NCBI RefSeq assembly: GCF_001592745.1
Contig: NZ_LUKD01000008.1
Span: forward strand, 124,001 to 188,000
DNA length: 64,000 nt
Direction: 5' to 3'
DNA from: Bdellovibrio bacteriovorus
GTDB lineage: Bacteria > Bdellovibrionota > Bdellovibrionia > Bdellovibrionales > Bdellovibrionaceae
Below are positions 51,081 to 61,100 of this stretch, in pieces. The translations under genes and the position numbers were made by a program. Position 1 is the stretch's first letter. Each line of letters begins with the position of its first letter. The notes beneath the pieces were generated by a model. The model was not told the DNA's origin, did no database searches, and saw only the letters and a list, made by a program, of their open reading frames with translations.

Positions 51081-52478
51081 ATGACACGCTTTACGACCTT
51101 GCTTTTGGGACTTCTCATGTCCGCATCTGCCTTTGCCGTGGACCCCATGCCAAATCAAAAACCAGAGATCAAAGAGCCGTTGGGCACCATCAAGGGATGG
51201 GCAACACAGAATGATCTGAAGATCTCTTTGCCCGTCACAAAATTTGTTTTAGACAACGGGTTGACAGTTCTGCTTCTGGAAGATCACGCCGTTCCTATGG
51301 TCAGCTATCACACTTGGTATCGGGTCGGTTCTCGCGATGAGTATCCTGGAGTCACCGGTGCCGCTCACATGCTTGAACACATGATGTTTAAAGGTGCTAA
51401 GAAATACGATGGCAAATCTTTTGATCGTATTTTCCACGAAAATGGCATCACCAACAATGCCTTCACCACAAATGATTACACAGGCTTTTACGAAAATCTT
51501 CCCAGCTCTAAATTAGAGCTGGTGATGGATATGGAAGTGGATCGAATGAGCTCACTTCTTATCAGTCCTGAAGATTTGAAAAGTGAAAAAGAAGTCGTTG
51601 CGGAAGAGCGCCGCTGGAGAGTAGACAACAATCCCATGGGCCTTCTTCGCGAATTGATGATGGGCACACTTTTCAAAGTGCATCCTTACAAATGGCCAGT
51701 GATTGGTTATATGAAAGACATCGCGGCCTATGATTCGGATAAGCTGCGCTTCTTTTATAACACTTACTATGTTCCCAACAACGCGGTTCTAGTTATTGTC
51801 GGCGACTTCAAAACTTCGAAAGTGAAAAGCCTGATTGAAAAATATTATGGCAAACTTCCAAAGCGCGATCTGCCTGAAACAAAGAAAATAGAAGAGCCGC
51901 CACAAAAAGTTCAGCAGAATGCGACTTTAAGAAAAGACGTGCAAAACAGCTCTTTCGTAGTTGCTTATCGCAGCCCTCGTCAAGGGGAGCCGGACATGTA
52001 TGCTTTGGATTTGGCAGCCAATATTCTGGGTTACGGAACTTCCAGCCGTCTTCACAAAAGACTGGTTTATCAAAAGCAAATCGCGACATCGGCTTACGCT
52101 TATAATTACGCGATGAAAGACGCAGGTATCATGGGATTTGGCGTCAGTTTGAAGCCGGGCCAAGGAACGCAAGAAGCTTTAGACATTGTCTATAACGAAA
52201 TCTGGAAACTTAGAAATCAAAAAGTTTCTGACAAAGAACTTGAGAAAGCAAAAACTCAAGTTATGAAAGACCTTGTCGACGGATTGAAAACTATGGACGG
52301 TAAAGCCCGTTCACTAGCCGTGAACGAAATCGTGACGGGATCTTATGAAAGTCTTTTCACGGATCTTGAGAAATACCAGGCCGTGACTGCAGAGGATATT
52401 CAAAAAGCGGCGGAAAAATACACACAGCAAACTCAGCGCTCGATCATCACTTTAGAACCTAAGGCGAAAAAGGAATAA
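51081..52478 (+). CDS. M16 zinc peptidase, active subunit
   Basis: 465 residues from the ATG at 51081. Signal peptide 1-19 (MSASAFAVD). Inverted zinc motif HMLEH (His96, Glu99, His100) with downstream acidic EKEVVAEERR supplying the third ligand; a second, non-catalytic M16 half follows (YRSPRQGEPDMYALDLAANILG ... SSRLHKRLVYQKQ). Periplasmic zinc protease of the PqqL/pitrilysin-like group. The next gene, 2 bases downstream, encodes the inactive partner. Confidence 0.92.
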   Translation: MTRFTTLLLGLLMSASAFAVDPMPNQKPEIKEPLGTIKGWATQNDLKISLPVTKFVLDNGLTVLLLEDHAVPMVSYHTWYRVGSRDEYPGVTGAAHMLEHMMFKGAKKYDGKSFDRIFHENGITNNAFTTNDYTGFYENLPSSKLELVMDMEVDRMSSLLISPEDLKSEKEVVAEERRWRVDNNPMGLLRELMMGTLFKVHPYKWPVIGYMKDIAAYDSDKLRFFYNTYYVPNNAVLVIVGDFKTSKVKSLIEKYYGKLPKRDLPETKKIEEPPQKVQQNATLRKDVQNSSFVVAYRSPRQGEPDMYALDLAANILGYGTSSRLHKRLVYQKQIATSAYAYNYAMKDAGIMGFGVSLKPGQGTQEALDIVYNEIWKLRNQKVSDKELEKAKTQVMKDLVDGLKTMDGKARSLAVNEIVTGSYESLFTDLEKYQAVTAEDIQKAAEKYTQQTQRSIITLEPKAKKE

Positions 52479-52480
52479 GT

Positions 52481-53899
52481 ATGAAAAGACTTTCACTGGT
52501 AATCACTCTTCCTCTTATTTGTTCCGTGATGGTGGCTTGTTCCAGCTCTTCTAAAAAGGACGCTGCAAAACCAGGCCAAGGGTATGTGCAAAAAGGCAGC
52601 GGCTCTTTTAAGCTTCAGCCTTATAAAGAAGTGGTTTTAGAAAATGGACTTAAAATTATTTATATCCGTGACGCCTCTTTACCACGTGTGAGCTTCACAC
52701 TTTTGATGAAGACAGGAAATATGCAGGAGCCCGCGGGTAAAGCCGGGTTGAATGCTTTAACGGCCTATATGCTAGAGCAAGGCACTCAGTCACGTGATGC
52801 TCTCAAAGTTGCCGATGAATTTGGTCAATTGGGTGCAAGCGTTGATATCTCTCCGGGATATGATGTCACAACACTTTACTCAGACGCTTTGATCACGGGC
52901 TCGACGACTTTGTTAGAACTGTTTGCTGACGTGACGATGAATCCGGCATTTAAAGACAGCGAGATCAGCCGCATTCGCTCACAAATGCTCGCGAATTTGC
53001 AAAAGAAGGTGGATAATCCTTCGGCTTATGCAGATGACAAGATGGATCAGTTTCTATACGGAAATCACCCTTACGCGCGCGATGTGAATGGAACGCCGGA
53101 AGATCTTCGCAGCATTTCTAAGCAAGACATCATCAAACACTATTTGACCTTCTTCCGCCCGAACAATGCTTTATTGGCCGTGGTGGGAAGCTTTAATGAT
53201 GAGTTTGAAAAGTCCGTGCAGGATGTGTTTTCAAAGTGGACAAAAAGAACTATCCCCGTCGTGACTGCAGAAGCGCCTCCAGCAATTGATGCTTTGAAGG
53301 TGAAATTGGTCGTGAAAAAAGGTTTGCAACAAACTCAGATTCGCGTCGCTCAATTGGGGATTGCTCGCAAAAATGACGATTATCTGCGCTTACGTTTGGG
53401 TAACGAAGCCTTGGGTGGTAGCTTTGCCAGCCGCCTGAATCAAAAGGTGCGCGACGACTTAGGCCTGACATACTCGATCTATTCTTTCTTTGACGTGCGT
53501 AAAGAGCGTGGCAGCTTCGAAGTTTCTACCTTTACAAAAAATGAAACGGCAGGAAAAACTTTGGAAGAAACGCTGAAAGTGGTTACTGATTACGTCACTG
53601 CAGGCGCGCAAGATCCTGAGGTCGCCGCTGCTCGCAGTCAGTTAGTAGGTCAATTCCCAAGAGCCATCGAAACCGCGGACCGGTTGGCTTACAATCTGCT
53701 TTCGTTGGACTTCTATGGAATCCCTGTCGACTATCTTACGGACTTTAATAAAAACGTAGGCAAGATCAATGCGAAAGATTCAAACGCTTCTATCCAAAGA
53801 GCCTTGAATCCCAACAACTTTAAAGTTCTCGTCTATGGAGATGAAAAAATTATCTCTCAGTTCGAAAAATACAAGCCAGAAATCGAAAGAGTAAAATAG
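52481..53899 (+). CDS. M16-family lipoprotein, catalytically inactive partner
   Basis: 472 residues. Lipobox MVAC (Cys20). The M16 fold is clear (EVVLENGLKIIYIRDASLPRVSF, LFRPNNALLAVVG-like, RLGNEALGGSFASRLNQKVRDDLGLTYSIYS), but the zinc motif is replaced by NALTAYMLEQG: no HxxEH. Its presence right after the active M16 gene suggests a heterodimer, as in mitochondrial processing peptidase, with the lipid anchor holding the complex at a membrane. Confidence 0.9.
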   Translation: MKRLSLVITLPLICSVMVACSSSSKKDAAKPGQGYVQKGSGSFKLQPYKEVVLENGLKIIYIRDASLPRVSFTLLMKTGNMQEPAGKAGLNALTAYMLEQGTQSRDALKVADEFGQLGASVDISPGYDVTTLYSDALITGSTTLLELFADVTMNPAFKDSEISRIRSQMLANLQKKVDNPSAYADDKMDQFLYGNHPYARDVNGTPEDLRSISKQDIIKHYLTFFRPNNALLAVVGSFNDEFEKSVQDVFSKWTKRTIPVVTAEAPPAIDALKVKLVVKKGLQQTQIRVAQLGIARKNDDYLRLRLGNEALGGSFASRLNQKVRDDLGLTYSIYSFFDVRKERGSFEVSTFTKNETAGKTLEETLKVVTDYVTAGAQDPEVAAARSQLVGQFPRAIETADRLAYNLLSLDFYGIPVDYLTDFNKNVGKINAKDSNASIQRALNPNNFKVLVYGDEKIISQFEKYKPEIERVK

Positions 53900-53964
53900 C
53901 TAAAAGGTGCCAGGGAACTTTTACTAACCTTGGCGCATCTAACGCCCGCGTGTGTCCTCAAAAT

Positions 53965-53997
53965 AAAAAAGGAGCGCCTTAGCGCTCCTTTTTTTAT
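53965..53997. terminator. Bidirectional terminator
   Basis: AAAAAAGGAGCGC / GCGCTCCTTTTTT with a 4-base loop; ends the M16 pair and the convergent gene at 54017. Confidence 0.9.
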
Positions 53998-54016
53998 CTT
54001 ATTTCTGGAAATGGGA

Positions 54017-54739
54017 TTATCTCTTCTTTTTCTTTTTAGCGCGAAGATAGATCAAAGCTCCCAAGGCTGCTAGCAATAGAGCGCCACCTAAAAGCATTGC
54101 TTTGTTGCTGCCTTTTCCTTCAGTGCCATCGCCTTGAATCATATCCGCTGGCATTGCAGAGCTGATCGGGGCGCCTAATGTTTCTGAACCAGGGCGAATA
54201 GGACCAAGGTCTGGTTTCGCCAAAAGATTTTTGGAAGCAATCACGCGCAAACTCATCACGGCTTTAAAGAAGTCTTGGCTGTATTTTGTGTAGTATTGCT
54301 TATGAGCGCTGAAAGTTACCAAGATCGCGATCTTATCTTTGATTGTCGCTAAATATCGCGTGAAGTAGTTTGGTACTTCTGAACCCAAGTGAAGAGAGTC
54401 AATCCATGTCTGATCATTGATTTGCACGCTTTTCGCTTTATAAACGATTTTAGACTCTGCCGTACCACCACCACGAAGGTTCACCGCAATCGGGGTGTTT
54501 AAGTGCGACTCATACAATGCAAAAGTATCCGTCGGGCCAACTTCTTTGGCTGTCAAAATGATGATGGCTTCTTTGGATTCTTTGGTTTGTTCACTACGGC
54601 AGACCCATTCGGTTTGCTCTAAGTTGCATTTCCAAGTCTCTGGCATTTCAAATGCGATGTAAGCATTACGAAAGACTTTTGCATGGGCGCTAAAACTGAG
54701 TAGAATAACGGCGAGTGATGTGAACAAGCTATACTTCAT
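54017..54739 (-). CDS. Secreted protein with C-terminal membrane anchor
   Basis: 240 residues from the ATG at 54739 (GAGG site). Signal peptide 1-20 (LLSFSAHAKV). Domain ~20-160 with two cysteines (WKCNLEQTEWVCRS) and beta/alpha mix, a Pro/Gly/Ser linker, then a hydrophobic helix (AMLLGGALLLAALGALIYL, ~214-232) and a basic end KKKKKR. Topology suggests a periplasmic domain tethered to the inner membrane. Divergent from the LysR gene. Family unknown. Confidence 0.75.
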   Translation of the reverse strand: MKYSLFTSLAVILLSFSAHAKVFRNAYIAFEMPETWKCNLEQTEWVCRSEQTKESKEAIIILTAKEVGPTDTFALYESHLNTPIAVNLRGGGTAESKIVYKAKSVQINDQTWIDSLHLGSEVPNYFTRYLATIKDKIAILVTFSAHKQYYTKYSQDFFKAVMSLRVIASKNLLAKPDLGPIRPGSETLGAPISSAMPADMIQGDGTEGKGSNKAMLLGGALLLAALGALIYLRAKKKKKR

Positions 54740-54815
54740 GCTGACCTCGAGTTGGTTATGTTTGCAGTATAATAACAAAATTCCTTCGGATCAAAGCGCA
54801 AAGGAGAAAAATCCT

Positions 54816-55721
54816 GTGAAGAACCTTTATCAGTTGACCACTTTCGTCACGGTTATCAGCGAAGGAAGTATGACTGCAGCGGCAGACAAGCTGTATCTGA
54901 CTCAGCCCGCGGTGTCGCAACAGATCCGAAATCTAGAGGAAGATCTAGGAGTAGAGCTGCTGGTTCGCGGTGTGCGCCAGATCAAAGCCACACCTCAAGG
55001 TGAAGTTCTTTATGAGTATGCAAAGAAGATCATCAATCTGACTCAACAGGCCGAAATCGCAATCAAGTCCATCGGTGCGCATATGAAAGGGCAGTTGCGC
55101 ATTGGAACTTTGAATTCTTTGGGTTTGCACTTGATGAGCCCCATCGTGGGCCGTCTGATGCGTCACAACCCTGATCTGATGTTGAAGGTTGACTATGATC
55201 GCGGTGAAGAGCTGATTAAGAGTTATAAAAAAGGTTTGTACGATATTCTTATACTTCCTGATGTAAAGACGGAATTTAGTTCTGAACTTGAAAACAGTGA
55301 GCAGAAGTTTGTGGCCAAAGAAGAGATGTGGCTCGTGGGTTCAAGCAAAGACGAAAAAATGCCCCAACAAATTAGTTTCAAAGACATCGGAGCTTTCCCA
55401 TTAGTGAACTTTACAGAAGAGTTCCCGGGCTTTAACAATACGGTGAATTCTAAAATGCAGAGCGCGGGATTAAATCTTTCATCTATTTTTGAGTCGGCCA
55501 ATGTGGGAACTTTAAAGCGCGTCATTGAAGCGGGTTTAGGGTGGGGATTTTTACCTGCCCACTCTATCAAAAAGCAGGTGCGCTCCGGCCGCTTGAATCG
55601 TGTCTACGTCAAAGACCTTCATTACGAAATCGATTTGATGTTCTATTATAAGAAAAATTCAGAGAATAAGGCTTTGGTCGAGGTCTTCTATCAAACGATG
55701 TCTCAACAAGAAAAGGGCTAG
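54816..55721 (+). CDS. LysR-family transcriptional regulator
   Basis: 301 residues from a GTG at 54816 (AAGGAG 9 bases upstream; the frame upstream is antisense to the neighbour's promoter). Winged helix at residues ~1-60 (GSMTAAADKLYLTQPAVSQQIRNLEEDLGVELL) and a periplasmic-binding-like effector domain (~88-300: LRIGTLNSLGLHLMSPIVG ... GWGFLPAHSIKK). It may control the divergent anchored-protein gene, as LysR regulators often do; the effector is unknown. Confidence 0.92.
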   Translation: MKNLYQLTTFVTVISEGSMTAAADKLYLTQPAVSQQIRNLEEDLGVELLVRGVRQIKATPQGEVLYEYAKKIINLTQQAEIAIKSIGAHMKGQLRIGTLNSLGLHLMSPIVGRLMRHNPDLMLKVDYDRGEELIKSYKKGLYDILILPDVKTEFSSELENSEQKFVAKEEMWLVGSSKDEKMPQQISFKDIGAFPLVNFTEEFPGFNNTVNSKMQSAGLNLSSIFESANVGTLKRVIEAGLGWGFLPAHSIKKQVRSGRLNRVYVKDLHYEIDLMFYYKKNSENKALVEVFYQTMSQQEKG

Positions 55722-55760
55722 CATTGTGCTAGCCTTCTGTCTCAAAAGAGTTAAGGGTCC

Positions 55761-55788
55761 TTAATCTTTACAGCTTTTTTTCCGATAC
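55761..55788 (+). promoter_or_regulatory. Sigma-28 (FliA)-like promoter of the MCP gene
   Basis: TTAATCTT, 12 bases, TCCGATAC, the same layout as before the fliL-like gene. 42 bases before the MCP ATG. Confidence 0.45.
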
Positions 55789-55829
55789 CAATTCTGATCT
55801 TTCGGGATTTTCGGAAAGAAGGAATGTAA

Positions 55830-57716
55830 ATGAAGAAGCACTATTCGATTCGTCTTAAGCTCGCTGTACCTATCATCCTCATTGCTTTGTTCGTTTTAGG
55901 AACGATGACGTTCTTAATGGCGAAGAACGGGCATGAAACGGCGAAGTTAGCTGCAACAGAAAAAACTGTCGAGACAGCTCACGCCTATGCAACTGAAATG
56001 CGACTTGAGGTGGAAAGAGGTTTGGATGTGGCTCGCACCATGGCTCACTTCTTTGAATCGTATAAGAAGAACGGACATGTTCAACGTGAACCGGTGACGT
56101 TTTCTTTAAAAGAAGTTCTAGAGAAAAACAAATTTCTTATTGGTGCGTGGACCGGGTGGGAACCTAATGCCTGGGATGGTCGCGACTCTGAGTTCGTAAA
56201 CTCCAAAGGTCACGATGCCACGGGACGTTTTATTCCATATTTAAATTGGGAAGGTGGCAAAGCCAGCTTAACTCCGCTTATCGGTTATGCGAATGCGGGT
56301 GAAGGTGACTACTACCTTGTGCCCAAACAACGTCTTAAAGAAACTATGGTTGAGCCCTACTTGTATCCTATTGATGGAGTGCAAGTGTTGATGACTTCGG
56401 CCGTGGTACCGATTGTTCTTGATGGTAAGTTTGTAGGCGTATCGGGTGTGGACCTTCCGTTAAAAGAGCTGCAAAAGAAAACAGCTACCATCAAACCGTT
56501 TGAAACTTCCGAGGCTTATTTGGTGACGGCAAAGGGAAACTATGTGTCTCATCCCGATGATAAACTGATCACAAAGCCGGTGGCTTATCCTTTTGAAGAG
56601 GCCAAATTCAAAGAGGCCATTCAGCAGGGTAAGGAGCTCGTTTTAACGGGAATAGATGCTAAAGACAATCAAGAATATCTTTACGTCGTCACTCCTATGA
56701 GCATTGGATACACGGAAGAGCCTTGGGCTTTGATCGTAAGAACTCCGACTAAAACAGTCTTAGCGTCGGCGAACTCCATGGTATGGACACAGGTGCTTAT
56801 TGCCTTAACTGGATTGTTGTTCTTGTTGGCGGCGGTGGTTTTGATCGCGCAATATATTTCTAAAACAGTCAGTGATCTTTCTTCGAAACTTCAGAACTCC
56901 GGTGATCAAGTTTCAAGTGCTATTGGTCAGCTTTCTATAGCGGGGCAATCCTTGTCACAATCTTCAAGTGAATCGGCAGCCTCTTTAGAAGAAACGGTCG
57001 CGGCTCTCGAAGAAATGACTTCGATGGTGAAAATGAACTCAGACAACGCGAAGCAAGCTGCTTCCTTGTCATCCGCTTCATCTGAATTCGCCGTTCAGGG
57101 CGAAAAAGAGATGGAAGAACTCTTAGTCTCTATGAAAGAAATTTCTGAGTCTTCAAAACAAATTGAAGAGATCATCAATGTGATCGACGATATCGCTTTC
57201 CAAACAAACCTTTTGGCACTCAATGCTTCTGTCGAAGCAGCACGTGCGGGTGAGCATGGTAAAGGATTCGCGGTGGTTGCCGAAGCCGTCCGCTCGTTAG
57301 CACAAAGATCCGCTTCTGCGGCAAAAGATATCACAGGTCTTATCAAAGAATCTGTTGATAAAATTGAACGTGGTACCGTGAAGTCGGCAAAATCAGGTGA
57401 GATGCTTAAGAACATCGTTCAGTCTGTAAAGAAAGTTTCGGACTTGAACAACGAAATTTCGGCGGCCAGCGAAGAGCAGTCTACGGGTATCGCACAAATC
57501 AGCAAAGCGATGAATCAGTTGGATCAGTCGGTCCAATCCAATGCTGCCTCTTCAGAAGAGATCGCAGGCACGGCCGACGAAATCAACTCTCAAGCGCAGA
57601 TTATGAAGGGCGTGGTGGATGAGCTGAAACTTGTGGTTTACGGATCAAGTGAATCCACAGCGACAGTCCATACATTGCAACCGGCAGAAGAAAAGCCGCA
57701 CGTAAAAGCGGCTTAA
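55830..57716 (+). CDS. Methyl-accepting chemotaxis protein with dCache sensor
   Basis: 628 residues. Membrane helices at ~9-30 and ~322-345 flank a large periplasmic dCache-type sensor ([52 protein letters not shown]). The cytoplasmic signalling domain has the conserved tip ([34 protein letters not shown] segment) and Glu/Gln methylation sites in its coiled coils. No full HAMP is visible after the second helix. The ligand is unknown. Single gene with a strong terminator. Confidence 0.93.
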   Translation: MKKHYSIRLKLAVPIILIALFVLGTMTFLMAKNGHETAKLAATEKTVETAHAYATEMRLEVERGLDVARTMAHFFESYKKNGHVQREPVTFSLKEVLEKNKFLIGAWTGWEPNAWDGRDSEFVNSKGHDATGRFIPYLNWEGGKASLTPLIGYANAGEGDYYLVPKQRLKETMVEPYLYPIDGVQVLMTSAVVPIVLDGKFVGVSGVDLPLKELQKKTATIKPFETSEAYLVTAKGNYVSHPDDKLITKPVAYPFEEAKFKEAIQQGKELVLTGIDAKDNQEYLYVVTPMSIGYTEEPWALIVRTPTKTVLASANSMVWTQVLIALTGLLFLLAAVVLIAQYISKTVSDLSSKLQNSGDQVSSAIGQLSIAGQSLSQSSSESAASLEETVAALEEMTSMVKMNSDNAKQAASLSSASSEFAVQGEKEMEELLVSMKEISESSKQIEEIINVIDDIAFQTNLLALNASVEAARAGEHGKGFAVVAEAVRSLAQRSASAAKDITGLIKESVDKIERGTVKSAKSGEMLKNIVQSVKKVSDLNNEISAASEEQSTGIAQISKAMNQLDQSVQSNAASSEEIAGTADEINSQAQIMKGVVDELKLVVYGSSESTATVHTLQPAEEKPHVKAA

Positions 57717-57740
57717 TCTGCGACACGATTAATAAATTGC

Positions 57741-57773
57741 AAGGAAGAGCTATAAGCTCTTCCTTTTTTTTTT
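57741..57773 (+). terminator. Rho-independent terminator of the MCP gene
   Basis: AAGGAAGAGCT / AGCTCTTCCTT with a 3-base loop, then a long T run. Confidence 0.9.
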
Positions 57774-57899
57774 ATTCTCTATCATGAGCCCTCACCATGC
57801 TACCTATCGTCCTTTGGGTAGCGGATCTCGTGGACGCGCTCTTTTTTGCAGAAATGTGAGTCCGATAAGAATTCAGATTTCAAATCTGGAGTGACACAA

Positions 57900-58148
57900 A
57901 TGAAGACGTGGATGGTTCTTTGTCTTTGTTCGATTCTTAGCGGATGTTCTTTAGAAGCTCAAATCGAGGATCTCGGTTTGAACAAAGACTCTGTCGTGCA
58001 GGCCAAGAAACGCATTCATCCAGACTTCATTTCGGCGGAAGTCGTTTCACTTTCCTCGGGTTACCGAGTGACGGCGACTTTTGGTGAAATCACTGAAAAC
58101 AAAGTGACTAGTAATGGTTGGAAAGTGCGTGGAGTTTTCTATGAATAG
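57900..58148 (+). CDS. Small lipoprotein overlapping the fibre gene
   Basis: 82 residues from the ATG at 57900 (GGAG 8 bases upstream). Lipobox LSGC (Cys16). The mature part has one compact beta-rich domain (HPDFISAEVVSLSSGYRVTATFGEI). Its last eight bases overlap the start of the 1078-residue fibre gene in another frame, so the two are translated together. A possible membrane anchor or assembly factor for the fibre (inference). Confidence 0.8.
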   Translation: MKTWMVLCLCSILSGCSLEAQIEDLGLNKDSVVQAKKRIHPDFISAEVVSLSSGYRVTATFGEITENKVTSNGWKVRGVFYE

Positions 58149-61100
58149 ATTGAGCTTGTCCGTACTTGTTATGCTTTTGTTTGTTGGCTCGTGCGTGAAT
58201 GCACAAAATAAAGGAATTAGTTTTCAGGGTGTTTTTCAAGACCCCAACGGCGATTTTCCAACGGCTTCGGGGCTGACGGTACGCTTGCAAATTTTAGATC
58301 CCGTCGCAGACTGTGTTCTAAGAGAAGAGGTGCACTCGGCGGTGGACGTTACAAATGGGTACATGAATCTTGTCATTGGCTCTAGCAGCGCCTCGGTTCC
58401 TGCGGCAAGCAATCCATCGCCCCTTCCCAGTTTTCAAAAAGTCATGGATAATTCAGCGCCGTTGAACGGTTTTAATTGCAGCTACGTGCCTCAAGCTCAT
58501 CATGAACGCAAAATTCGAATCATTACCAATATGCCTCGTTTAGCGGGAGGCTTTGACGCCGTGACCGCTGATTTTAATATGCGCGCGGTCGCGTTCGCGA
58601 TGAATTCTGAGATGCTGAATGGAAAGAAAGAAGAAGATTTTCTGCAAGTGAACCCGGCTCAGGGAGTGACTCAAACTCATCTTGAGCAACTATTGAGCCG
58701 GTATTCTCAATTAGATGCTATTTTGAATGGAAACTACAGTGGTAATGCCGCCACGGCGACAACGGCGTTGACGGCAAATTCCGCAACCACCGCCACTTCT
58801 GCGACCACTGCCGCGACGGCCGCTACAGCCAATGCCCTCAGAGGATTCAATGTAGCCACGACAACGCCAACGGCTGGGCAAGTCTTAACTTGGGATGCAG
58901 GTTCCTCTTCGTGGGAACCTTCTACCTCCACAGGACTGGTGTCCTCTGTCGCCGGCAGAACCGGAGATGTGACTTTATCAACTAGTGATGTCTCTGGACT
59001 GGATACTTTTGTGGATGGCCGGGTGACTTTGCAAAAAGGAGTGGCTAGCGGACTTGCACCTTTGAATTCTTCAAGCAAAGTTTCGACTTCATTTTTAGGA
59101 ACGGGTACCGCGGACGCTTCGACATATTTGCGAGGCGATGGAACATGGTCGACGATCTCTTCTTCCGATGCGACGAAACTTCCGCTAGCGGGCGGGACCA
59201 TGACGGGTGATATCACGATGGCCTCTGGCGCGGATTTAATGGTGGGAGGAAATTCCCTTCAGAATGTCGGATATCTGACAATGAACCCTTCAAGGTCTCT
59301 GCATCTTTCAAACAACGCAACAGATCCTGCGGGCCTGACTTTAAGTGATGCGGGGAAGATGTGGTATGACTCTTCGAACAACGTGATTAAATTTTGGGAC
59401 GGGGGTGCGGTTCGGACTTTAGGTGTCGCGGGCAGTGGTCTTAGTACATCCACTTCCTTTGCCGGCGATGTTTCCGGGACTTATAACAACTTAGTCCTAG
59501 CAACGGTGCCGATATCTAAGGGTGGAACGGGACAGACGACCAAAACAAATTCCTTCAATGCTCTGAGCCCGCTGACGACAAAAGGAGATTTAGTTATTCA
59601 CAACGGAACGAACAGTGTTCGACTTCCCGCGGGCTCTAATATGACTTATTTGCGCGCAAATAGTGCCGCCGCAGAGGGGGTTGAGTGGACAAGCTCAATC
59701 TCTGCTTCGGAAATATCTTCTCTTGCTAGTACAGGCATCGTGCAAAGAAACGGGGCAGGGAACTACAGTACGGTGACAGTCAATGCACCTTTAAGTTATA
59801 CAGGCGGCATTTTAGGTGTCACGACGGGAACAAGTTCAACCACGGTGGCTGCCGGAAATGATTCCCGCATCGTAGGAGCTCTTCAAAAATCAGGCGACAC
59901 TATGACTGGAACTTTAAACGCGCTAGATGTTAACATCGCCAATACCAGATATCTGAAGCTTCCGGAGAGCAGCGATGGGACAGTTGCTGGTCAGCTGTGG
60001 TACAATGCGGGTGATATAAAATATTTCGACGGCACGTCGGCAAAAACTTTGAAAGTTGCAGGAACCACCCCTGTAGATCAGGGAGGCACTGGAGTCACAT
60101 CTTTAAACTCAGGAAGTCTGCTGTTAGGAAATGGGATCAACCCCGTAACAGCGTTAAATCCTGTGGCGGGGAATATTGTCTACGCGACGGGGACGACGAC
60201 ATGGCTCAGTGGTTCGCCAGATACAGCCAACCTTGTTACTAAGTCCTTAAATCAAACAATAACGGGTCTAAAAACTTTTACGTCCTTTATGAATACTAAG
60301 GATATTCGTTACTTTGATTTGGATTCAAGTCACTACGTCGGACTGAAGGCTCCCAACACTGTCTTAAACAGTTTCACACTTTCTTTGCCGGCCACAGCGG
60401 GCTCTTCAGGGCAGGCTCTCACCCATGATGGTGCTGGCGGGCTGACATGGAGCAACCTCCCTGCTTCGTCAGGACCTGCTGGAGGCACAGGTCGCATTCA
60501 ATACAACAACGGCGGCAGCTTTGGAGGTACGAATCTGTACACAGATGGATTTAGGATTTCTTTGAACTCGTCAGAAATGAAAGATTATTTTTACCTCGAG
60601 GTGCCGCACGGAATCCAATATAATTCATCTGGCGCTGGCGTTATTCCCCAATATGAAAATAGCTTCTTTCGAGTCAATAACACAGCTCCTTCTGACAATC
60701 GGGCGGCGCTTCATACTTTTGGTGTTACCAATACAGCAACAACGTCACAAAATGCTTATTTCGGAGCGGTGTCGACACCAACCGGGCACTCGCCAGCCAT
60801 CGTTATAGGACAACAAACTGGCAGCTCATCCTATGAAGAACGTTTTCGTGTTGATGCTTCCGGCAATGTGGGGATTGGCACGGTGAATCCCGCGTATAAG
60901 CTTGTAGTAAACGGAGATATAAACTTGCTGGGAGGAGCTTCAGCACTGCGATTTGCGGGAACAGGTGTTTGCACCAGTACGGGATGCACCAGCTCATCCG
61001 ATCAAAGATTAAAAGAAAAGATTGAACCTTTATCTGATTCTCTATCCAAGTTACTGCAAATTCAGGGCGTACAATATGAATACATCGACAAAGAGAAATT

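Noticed and set aside
58734..59216. Minus-strand open frame of 160 residues rich in Val/Ala/Glu/Pro
   Set aside because: Antisense to low-complexity Ala/Thr fibre repeats, which leave the opposite strand free of stops.
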